A stretch of DNA of 33,757 nt from an uncultured Saprospiraceae bacterium (GTDB taxonomy: Bacteria; Bacteroidota; Bacteroidia; Chitinophagales; Saprospiraceae): NCBI GenBank assembly GCA_937930625.1, contig CALHBW010000282.1:1-33757 (forward strand), read 5' to 3'. The translations under genes and the position numbers were made by a program. Below the pieces are notes generated by a model, which made no database searches, was not told the origin of the DNA, and saw nothing but the letters and a program-made list of their open reading frames with translations. Each line of letters opens with the position of its first letter. The first letter of the stretch is position 1. Shown here piece after piece: positions 1 to 9,200 of the stretch.

Positions 1-152
1 ACCCGTCTAACTTTGCCGAACTCAAGTTGCCGGGCACACTCGTCTGACGAAGGTTTTTGTGAAATGTCGTGATTTGTCTCATAAAATATTCGCACTGAAT
101 AAAGTGATTCGTCTGACGAGTATTCGCTTTAGGCAAACTTAAACGGGTAGCC
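1..152. mobile_element. MITE-like element copy 1 (left end probably cut by the window start)
   Basis: acccgtctaactttgc...gcaaacttaaacgggtagcc terminal inverted repeats; closely matches 22370-22514, including the internal tcgtctgacgaagg...tgatttgtctcataaaatattcg.actgaataaag.gattcgtctgacgagt core. Confidence 0.75.
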
Positions 153-293
153 ACTAATTGCTAACCCCAATTTAATGAGCGTTTGTCTATTATTTCGATT
201 GGAATTTGGGATTTGGTGCTTGGAATTTCTCAAGTCTGCGGTTGTCCGCAACTTGAGTTAACTAAGTGGCTCAATCAAATTAATCAACTCAAC

Positions 294-716
294 ATGACAG
301 AAAATAACTCATATCTCGGACGTGGATGGGCATTCCCCCCAACTTTTAATATCAGTTCGGGAAGTGTCGAAATGGTGCAAAACGAAGAAGACATCAACCA
401 AAGTCTTGAAATTTTGCTATCGACCAGTCTCGGTGAGCGAGTCATGCAACCTACCTATGGCTGCAACCTGAAAGACTATCAATTTGAAACATTGAACGTG
501 ACAATGATTAGCTTTCTCAAAGATTTGGTAGAACGAGCTATCCTATTTCACGAACCCAGAATTACACTTGAAAATATAAAAGTTACCGAAATTGACTCCT
601 TTGATTTGATAGAAGGCAGATTTACTATTGAAGTCGATTATCTCATTGACGGTTCTAACTCACGCCGCAACTTTGTTTACGATTTTTACCTGAGAGAAGC
701 TGATCCACAGGTCTAA
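294..716 (+). CDS. GPW/gp25-like baseplate protein of a contractile injection system
   Basis: ATG at 294 is in frame with the 183 ORF; MTENNSYLGRGWAFPPTF...NEEDINQSLEILLSTSLGERVMQPTYGCNLKDYQFE is typical of gp25/Afp9-like proteins. Confidence 0.88.
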   Translation: MTENNSYLGRGWAFPPTFNISSGSVEMVQNEEDINQSLEILLSTSLGERVMQPTYGCNLKDYQFETLNVTMISFLKDLVERAILFHEPRITLENIKVTEIDSFDLIEGRFTIEVDYLIDGSNSRRNFVYDFYLREADPQV

Positions 717-764
717 ATCATTTACTCATTCTGTCATTCATTCATTCATTCATGCATTGTGTCT

Positions 765-3700
765 ATGTCAAACACTTCAGTCATATCCAAGATACCACAT
801 CCGCTGTTGGAGGCTTGTCCCGGAACAAGTCAACAGGGCAAAATATTGGAAACATTAAAGCCTGAAAACATCAAAATTGATGATCAGGAGGCACAGGATT
901 TGCTAAATTTCATCTATCAGTTTGCCGGACAAGTCAATTTTTATGATGAAACTCTCCAGCAATATGACTGGCAACCTTTTTTTCAAAACAGCCTACCTTT
1001 TGTTTTAGCCCGTATCAGCAAAGTTAATCTGGTACAACTCAAAGCAGACTATGACGAACTGGTCGTGTTTGTAAAAACAAATTACAATACGCAAACCGCC
1101 CCCGTCTATGAACCACAATCTCTACAACTTATTTTCGATTTTTTATACGATGAAATATTTATCCCTTTAACGAGATGGCAACAACAATTCACCGAAAATA
1201 AATCCAGTTTTGGCGATGTTATAAGTGGAACAATAAGAAGAAACCTAAAAACGGCTTTAAAAAACTATATCAAACTATTCAACGGCGCAGCCTCCATCGA
1301 TGGCACAGGCTTGTATTCCGAAAATTATAACATAGTTGCCAGAGATTTTACGACGCTCAATACAGAACAGATATGGGGATTAAAACCAGAAGATTTGGCA
1401 GCATCCGACACCAGTTTTTATGACAATAATACTTTAACACTTGAGCGTCTGGAAGCTATCCTGGAAAATGGACAGCCCAACTTAAATACAATCATAAACA
1501 AAGCCATTGAAGTCCTAAAAGCACTAAGCCAAAAAGCACCCCACTATATAAAAGAAAGCCTGATTCCAAAATACGAAGAACAGCAGCAGGTGCATTTGCC
1601 TCAATTGGGATTGCTTTACACCTTCATGGAACTGAGCAAATATTTCAAAATAGACGTCAATGATTTAAGTACAAAACATCTCGACTTTTTTTACAAAAAA
1701 GTCTTAAACATCAAAGAACAGCCGGAAGTACCCGACAAAGCACATCTGGTATTTGAAGTACAAAAACACGTCAAAAATCCCTTTGAACTCAAAGCCGGTA
1801 CACTCATCAAAGACGGCAAAGACGCCAACAACAAAGACATCTTTTTCCAGATAGACGAAGATATAGTAATAGACAAAGCACAAGTCGCATATTTACAAAC
1901 CCTTCATATCAATTATATTGATGTGGTAGTGGACGATGGAATAACAGACGAAGAAGCAACCTGCTCTGATGAAGCTACGATATGTCCATTCGTAGAAGGC
2001 ATTTACATGGCTCCGGTGGCTAATGCCGCTAATGGCGTAGAAGCAACAACCCCACCACTCTCTTGGGCGACTTTAGGCGCAAGATTCAGCAAAGAAATCA
2101 TCGGGGATAATGAATTGCCGGAACGCTACCCAAAGGCAGAACTGGGCTTTGTGCTGGCTTCGCCGGTTTTGTATTTGCAGGAAGGCAAACGGAAGATCGA
2201 TATTCGACTTTGTTGTAAGATTGAGGACATCGTAACAGACGATGAGAAGGAAATTGATGTAGATGATTTCGCTGATTTGGAAATGCAAAATCTCAATGAA
2301 ACATACTATGGCTTAACCTTAGACCTCATTGATGAAATAAAAGAGCAACTGCAAATACAGGTGAAGCCTAAGATAGATGGATGGGCAGGACCTCGTTTTT
2401 GGAGAAACTCTAACAATAGTGGGTGGAGTGAAGCAGGGAATTTATTGAGTGAAGTGCTATCGGATTGGGGAGCAAGTATAAATCAACTCCCACATATTTT
2501 CTTTGACCTTTTGTACAATAATTTGATTGATAGGCTTACAGAATACTTATATGGAATAGATATTTGTCCACTTCCTGCTAGCCATCTCGAAAGTTATGTG
2601 TTTATTGATTTAACCATGCCTTCCCAAATTAATGGTTTTTATACGCAAAATGCCAAAGACCTCGTTGAATGCCTTATTGATGAAGGTATCAAATGTATCA
2701 TAGATTTAACATTAGAACTGATTAGAACAACCGCCTTATCTCAGAAAATTTTCAATATTTATCTTAGTGGAGAAAAAGAATGGATACTCGTAAAACCGGA
2801 ACAAATCACTAATATTGACCTGAAGGTTTCTGAAGCTGAAGGAATAGGGGGGAAAGGAAGTGGATTTGAATGCCCACCCCAAGAAGAAGATAATGACAAT
2901 GAAAACGACGACGGATCAACAACAGATACAGAAGATGAAGAACCAACACTCCCCGAACCGACAGAATTTGCCTGTCCGCCCGGTACTGATTATGAACTCT
3001 GCATTACCATAGAACTGGACGAATCCATAGATCCGGTTACATTTTTTGATGAAGAAGCCCTCAAAGAACCACTCGGCACTACCGATCCCGTCGCAAAAAT
3101 ATTAGTTAACAGTGATATAAAAGTCATCGTAGATAGTTGCGAATATGTGCCATGCTGTAGTCTTGAAAATTGTAAAGAAGGAGAAAAGAACTTGCCGGTT
3201 TCACTCTACCATTATTTCCGTTATTTTAAAGTATTGGATTCTTGTATAGATGTGGAAGTTTGCGGGCTGAAAAATTTTATTGTACAAAATGATGAAAACC
3301 TTCAGGATGTAAATAGTCCCATTTATCCTTTTGGAGCACGTCCGGAGGTGATTGATTTTGAAATAGTGAATCAGACGGAAGAACCATCTACGACGACACC
3401 TGATACAGAAGTTAATTTGATAGGTCCGAGTTTTTACATTGGCAGCAAAGAAATATTTTGCAAGGACTGGGATAAAGTATGGGTCAATTTAGAATGGAAA
3501 TCAAAACCAAGCGATTTTAATGAATATTATCAGGCTTACAATGTTGTACATGAGGGAGGAGTTCAGGTATATGGACTAAATGAGGAAGGTTTTGAGATGA
3601 ATGTAGCAGTTTTAGATGATGGTAAATGGTGTCGAGAAGAACCAAACGGACGATGCATAGATAGGGATACAGATGGGAATGTAGAAGCTGACGACCAACA

Positions 3701-6251
3701 TCCGGATACAGGGCATAACAACAGGATGTTGTTTCAAGATGACAGTAAACTGAACGACACTACGCTTTACAGCAACCCATGTGTACCCGTTAACCCCGTA
3801 GAACAGAGCATTGAAATCTGTAACACAGATTTTCTTATTCAACGAAAGTTTAGGGAACTCAATACAAACTTAACAGAATATAGAACCGACACACTTAATG
3901 GTTTTATTAGATTAACACTTGAAAATCAAGATTTTCTGCACAAGGATTATGCTTTTGTTCTAGCGAGACAAATGATGGCTTTAGGAAGGTATCCTATTGC
4001 TTTTCAGACAGCTATTTATGTGGACAGTGAGAATGGCGGAATATTTAATTTTCAAAATTTTTCCTCAAACATTGACGACATACAGGACTTGGTCGAAGAT
4101 ATCTGCAAAAAAATTGATCCGCCCGGAGGCTTAGAATCACTTATTAGCAGCTTAGAGAACTTACTCTGTGCCGATAATAATAGTAGTAGTATAAAGTCAC
4201 GTTTGGGGGGAGTTATCACAATGATTGATACACTCAAAGGTGAAATTGAGGAAGTTGCAGAGGACATATTCGGTCCAAACGCACCAAACGTAAGAGAACT
4301 TTTAGATGACCTAAGTGATTCTAGTTCAGATGCTATTGGTTTCCTAGACACAGCTATAGACGATTTACAGCTATCACCTACCCCTAATGTTGGTAGTGCT
4401 GAAACTAATATTACCGCTGCAAAAGATAAATTGAACCTTACCCTTCCGCTCTCTACACCGACTGTCTTGAATTTAGTGAGTACTATAATCGCTATATTAG
4501 ATGACACAAACCCGCTTAATCCCGATGTAAAAGGGAAACTCTCTGATATATCTAACGACATTACAGATATTAAAGGAGAAATAAATACAATAATTGGCAT
4601 TTTGTGTGATTCGGGGACTATACAATCGAAGATTGATGATATTAGTACTTGTATTGAAAGTGGAGACTCGGATAATCCCGGTATCAAAGAATATGCTCTT
4701 GAAATAAAAAACATAACAGAAAGTCTGGAAAATACTGATGTAGGCGATGGTGATGGAGAAATTTTGTCCGGTTCCATAGAAGTCCCCATCCCAAACGAAC
4801 CCTGGACACCAATAATAAAAGAAATGTCCCTTGACTACACCGCAAAAGCCATCGGTACGGATATAGAACTCATACACATTTATCCATTCGACAACACCTA
4901 CAAGCAGGAAGCCCTCAACCCTCAACCCATGCTTGTGCCTACCTTGCTAGATGAAGGCACACTATTCATAGGGCTTAAAGACCTGACGCCCGGAAGTAGT
5001 GTAAATCTCTTATTCCAATTAGCCGAAGCAACTGCCGATACCGAGTGCGACAGAGCCGACATCAAATGGCATTATCTCAAAAACAACCGTTGGAATAATC
5101 CACTAAGAGACGGATTTGAAATTGCAGAAGACGGCACCAATGGGCTGACCCGTTCCGGCATTGTCAAAATCGCTGTGCCGGAAGATATTCCCAACAAGGA
5201 TTACACCATCATGCCCAATCCTGACCCTGAAAAAGAACCAATATCCTGGCTCAAAGTCTCTGCAAGGAGAGATATAGCCGCAATTTGCGAGACTGTGGGC
5301 ATATACACACAAGCCGTCATCGCCAGCTTTAAAAACGATGGCAATACGAGGAATGAAATGCTCCTCCCCGCAGGCAGTCTTGCCCGACTTGCCAGAGCTG
5401 ATTCCAGCATCAAGAAAGTCAATCAGTATTATGATACTTTCGGCGGGCGACTGGCAGAAGTTTCCAATAATTTCTATCATCGCGTCAGCGAACGATTGAG
5501 ACACAAAGGACGGGGCATTCAACTATTTGATTATGAGCGATTGGTTCTGCAGCATTTTCCGGAGATTTTGATGGCGCGTTGCGTAACCCACACCTTCGGC
5601 TTATCCGCTAAAAAATATCGGTCTGATTTTGCCCTTGCACCCGGTTTTGTGATGCTGGCGGTTATACCCAATTTGAAAATACTAAGCTCCGGCAATGTGT
5701 TGGAACCCCGTGTCTCCACTAGTCTGTTAGACGATATTCAGACGATGCTCGCAGACAAAATATCACCTTTCACGCGCCTGAAAGTCGTCAATCCGAGATA
5801 CGAAAAAGTAGATGTACAGGTAAAGGTAAAATTCAAGAAGAAAATAACCAATGTAGCCTTTTACAAAGCAAAACTGGCAGAAACTTTAACACAATTTATG
5901 GCTCCCTGGACAAAGGGTGACAATCTCGACAGGCTTATTTTCGGACGCAATTTATCCGCTTCCGAATTGGTGCATTTTATAGAATGTCAGCCTTATATTG
6001 ATTTCATTTGCTCGCTTGACCTCACACATGAAGAAGAGAAAAAGAAGTGTTACGACATACAGGGGGCGAGCAATAGCGGAGAGCAGCAAACACCAAGCGA
6101 AGAACCCCCAACCACATTAATCGCACCGCTAACTGCCCGTTCTATTCTTACAGTAGGAACAATAACGGTGGAACATCTAATCAGAGATTGTGATAAATTT
6201 TCCGATGTCGAAGATTACACATGCAATGAGGTGACAGGCATGAAAAACTAA
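765..6251 (+). CDS. Baseplate J-like / Afp11-like eCIS baseplate protein, very large (about 1828 aa)
   Basis: Position after gp25; C-terminal region (FNDYERLVLQHFPEILMARCVTH-like segment, VMLAVIPNLK, ISPFTRLKVVNPRYEKVDVQVKVKFKK) resembles baseplate J proteins; ATG at 765 preferred over GTG at 759. Confidence 0.8.
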   Translation: MSNTSVISKIPHPLLEACPGTSQQGKILETLKPENIKIDDQEAQDLLNFIYQFAGQVNFYDETLQQYDWQPFFQNSLPFVLARISKVNLVQLKADYDELVVFVKTNYNTQTAPVYEPQSLQLIFDFLYDEIFIPLTRWQQQFTENKSSFGDVISGTIRRNLKTALKNYIKLFNGAASIDGTGLYSENYNIVARDFTTLNTEQIWGLKPEDLAASDTSFYDNNTLTLERLEAILENGQPNLNTIINKAIEVLKALSQKAPHYIKESLIPKYEEQQQVHLPQLGLLYTFMELSKYFKIDVNDLSTKHLDFFYKKVLNIKEQPEVPDKAHLVFEVQKHVKNPFELKAGTLIKDGKDANNKDIFFQIDEDIVIDKAQVAYLQTLHINYIDVVVDDGITDEEATCSDEATICPFVEGIYMAPVANAANGVEATTPPLSWATLGARFSKEIIGDNELPERYPKAELGFVLASPVLYLQEGKRKIDIRLCCKIEDIVTDDEKEIDVDDFADLEMQNLNETYYGLTLDLIDEIKEQLQIQVKPKIDGWAGPRFWRNSNNSGWSEAGNLLSEVLSDWGASINQLPHIFFDLLYNNLIDRLTEYLYGIDICPLPASHLESYVFIDLTMPSQINGFYTQNAKDLVECLIDEGIKCIIDLTLELIRTTALSQKIFNIYLSGEKEWILVKPEQITNIDLKVSEAEGIGGKGSGFECPPQEEDNDNENDDGSTTDTEDEEPTLPEPTEFACPPGTDYELCITIELDESIDPVTFFDEEALKEPLGTTDPVAKILVNSDIKVIVDSCEYVPCCSLENCKEGEKNLPVSLYHYFRYFKVLDSCIDVEVCGLKNFIVQNDENLQDVNSPIYPFGARPEVIDFEIVNQTEEPSTTTPDTEVNLIGPSFYIGSKEIFCKDWDKVWVNLEWKSKPSDFNEYYQAYNVVHEGGVQVYGLNEEGFEMNVAVLDDGKWCREEPNGRCIDRDTDGNVEADDQHPDTGHNNRMLFQDDSKLNDTTLYSNPCVPVNPVEQSIEICNTDFLIQRKFRELNTNLTEYRTDTLNGFIRLTLENQDFLHKDYAFVLARQMMALGRYPIAFQTAIYVDSENGGIFNFQNFSSNIDDIQDLVEDICKKIDPPGGLESLISSLENLLCADNNSSSIKSRLGGVITMIDTLKGEIEEVAEDIFGPNAPNVRELLDDLSDSSSDAIGFLDTAIDDLQLSPTPNVGSAETNITAAKDKLNLTLPLSTPTVLNLVSTIIAILDDTNPLNPDVKGKLSDISNDITDIKGEINTIIGILCDSGTIQSKIDDISTCIESGDSDNPGIKEYALEIKNITESLENTDVGDGDGEILSGSIEVPIPNEPWTPIIKEMSLDYTAKAIGTDIELIHIYPFDNTYKQEALNPQPMLVPTLLDEGTLFIGLKDLTPGSSVNLLFQLAEATADTECDRADIKWHYLKNNRWNNPLRDGFEIAEDGTNGLTRSGIVKIAVPEDIPNKDYTIMPNPDPEKEPISWLKVSARRDIAAICETVGIYTQAVIASFKNDGNTRNEMLLPAGSLARLARADSSIKKVNQYYDTFGGRLAEVSNNFYHRVSERLRHKGRGIQLFDYERLVLQHFPEILMARCVTHTFGLSAKKYRSDFALAPGFVMLAVIPNLKILSSGNVLEPRVSTSLLDDIQTMLADKISPFTRLKVVNPRYEKVDVQVKVKFKKKITNVAFYKAKLAETLTQFMAPWTKGDNLDRLIFGRNLSASELVHFIECQPYIDFICSLDLTHEEEKKKCYDIQGASNSGEQQTPSEEPPTTLIAPLTARSILTVGTITVEHLIRDCDKFSDVEDYTCNEVTGMKN

Positions 6252-6256
6252 AAAAC

Positions 6257-9200
6257 ATGGAAGAAACTAAGATAAATAACAAAGTCATTCAAAAAAATGA
6301 CAGCAGCTTTCCTGAGCATTTTGACTTTGAATGGTTGCGTAATAAAGGACTGGAGCATATCGGTCAGTTATCCGGCAAAATATGGACCGACCACAACACC
6401 CATGACCCCGGTATCACGATGATGGAATTGCTGTGCTACGCCCTGATAGACTTGGGTTATCGCACCAAACTGCCCATAGAAGACCTGTTGGCGAAAAAAA
6501 ACGACGAAATCGAAGACAACTTTTTCACTCCTGCGGAAATACTGACCTGTAATCCGACGACCATCATGGATTACCGGAAAATGCTAATGGATATTGATGG
6601 GGTGCAGAATGCGTGGCTTGAAATTGAACAAGATGAGTATTTAGTAGTTGATTGTAATGTTTTGGAAGGTGACCATCTATCTTGTAAGACCATTAATTTT
6701 AACCCTGAACCTGATACTGAAATTGACCCTGACAATTCTAATATTCTTGAAGAGAATGAGTTTAAATTATGTCTGAATGGACTGTATCGCGTCTATATCG
6801 AATTAGAAAACGACGACCCATATTGTCTCAATGGAGAGTCGCAGTCAGAAGAACTACAAGAACAGAAAGATGCTATATTAGCCGAAGTCAAAAAAAGACT
6901 ATCCCGCTACCGCAATCTCTGCGAGGATTTTACAACAATACACACCTTATGCACCGAAGAAATTGGTCTATGTGCAGAAATTGAATTGACAGAAGCAGCA
7001 AATCCCGAAGAAATTTATGTCGAAATCATGGAGAAAGTGAACAACTTTCTCACACCTCAAATCAATTATTACACTCTTGAAGATTTTCTGAATAAAGGCA
7101 AAACTATTGAAGAAGCATTTGAGGGACGTCCATACCTCACCGACTTTTCAAAAACCGATGAATGTGACAACACCATCATTGAAAGCCGGGGCTTTATAGA
7201 TGATGAAGAATTGAAAAACATAAAACGTCATACTTCCATTCATTTGTCAGATATATACAAATTGATATTGGAAATTAATGGCGTAGCAAGCGTTAAAAAT
7301 TTGGTGCTGAACGGCTGGATAGATGATATACAAGAGCCGGTAGAAAGCAGCAATTATAATCCAACATTAGGACATGAAGCAGACGAGGAGAGATGCTGGA
7401 CTTGGGAACTACCTTTACATGAAGGTTATGTACCTCAACTTTGCTTTGAATATACTTGTCTGAAACTCATAAAAGGCGGCTTCACTTACACCATCAGTCA
7501 GGATGAAATTGAACAACGACTGCGTAGCTCTATCCTTGCAGGAACTGCACCATTATTGAATGAGGAAAACCTGAACATGCCCATCCCAACGGGCAATTAC
7601 AGACCAGACTTGGGCGAATATTATTCTATTCAAAATGATTTACCAAATGTGTATGGCGTAGGTGAAGGCGGCATCCCGAATAGTGCAACCGATTTGCGTA
7701 AAGCACAAGCTTTACAACTGAAAGGCTACTTGATGTTTTATGATCAGATGTTGGCAACTTACATCAGTCAAATAGGCAATCTACGTCATTTATTCTCTTT
7801 GAAACCGGACAGCCAAAGATCGGCTGACGACCTGCATACCTACTTCCCGCAACTGTTGGATTCCGTTCCGCAAGCTGAACAATTGATTCAGTTTTATGCC
7901 GATACCAATAGCGGATTACTGGACGGAACGGTGCTGGGCTTACCCGTTCAAACCGAACCGACCAATCTGCAATTAGAAGAGCTGAAAAGACAAAAAGACT
8001 TTGAATGTCAGCGCGAAAAATACTATTTCGATAAAGCAATTGACCGAAATATTGCCATTAGTCAGCTTCAACGTGAATTCCGGCAAGGAGATATTAACAC
8101 AACTATTTGCGAAGATGAATCCGGGTTCTTTTTTGTCATAAAAACACGATTTTCAGCGTATTTACTGATGAGCAGAAAGCATTATTGTACATATAATGAA
8201 GCCAAATCAGCTGCAGAGTCTATTGCTTATTTAGGAACTTTACCACAAGCCTATCAAAAAGCTAAGAAGACCATAGAAAATATAGACAATACATATGAAG
8301 AAAAATACACCTTTTCAATCGTTTATAAAAATCTGGACTACCTCACGATTGTACAAAAAATGGTGGAAGATGAATCCCAATATTGCGAAAGACGCGAAGA
8401 ATTTCTGGAACACCTGCTCGCCAGATTTGCAGAAAATTTCAACGAATATGCCCTGCTCAATTACACCCTGGAGCTTGACGCCAAACAACGCATAGAGCGC
8501 AAAGGACAACTACTTTGCAACTACCCCACCATCAGCCGGAATCGCGGAAAAGCCTACGATTATTGTCAGCCTTCTTGGGATACAGATAATCGTTCGGGAC
8601 TGGAAAATAAAATCGCCGCACTTGCGGGCTTAAGCCCGATAAAGCAAGCAATATGCAATTTTGAGGTCGATTGTGTAGAAAATGGCGGTAAGATTGTTCA
8701 AATAAAAAATCCAAGAGGACACGTCATTATGGAAAGTGACTGTACTTTTGAAAGTGATGAAAAAGTACAGCAATTTCTGGAAACCTTCTTTTCAAAATGT
8801 GCAAGGGATAAAGCTAATTATAAAGACATCAATACCAAAGGGAAATATAGTTTTTTTATTGAATGTGAAAATTGCAAAGTATATTATATAAGAACATTTG
8901 AAACTACAAAACAGCGAGATGCTGTTAAACAAAACATTTGCAGGAGCTACACTTATGAGCCTGAAGATGAAGATATTTTTGTCAGTAAATCAAAAAATGG
9001 CAAACCTGTAGAATGGAAATATTACTTTTTGCGGCGAAACGAAGGCGAAGCGTCCATTCCGGTTTTTCAAAGTATCAAATCTTTTAACACAAAAAAGAAA
9101 GCGATTAATGCCTATCAAAAGGATGCTAAAAAAATGCCCAAAGCCGACCTGAAAACGGAAGAAGATGGTACAGGAAAAGTTTATTTGTCTGGCAGAAAGA

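Noticed and set aside
4052-4789. 245-aa antisense ORF almost exactly spanning the helical insertion in the Afp11-like gene
   Set aside because: Serine/isoleucine-rich translation of a compositionally biased sense strand with no recognisable domain; the sense ORF is clearly coding. Most likely a codon-bias artefact.
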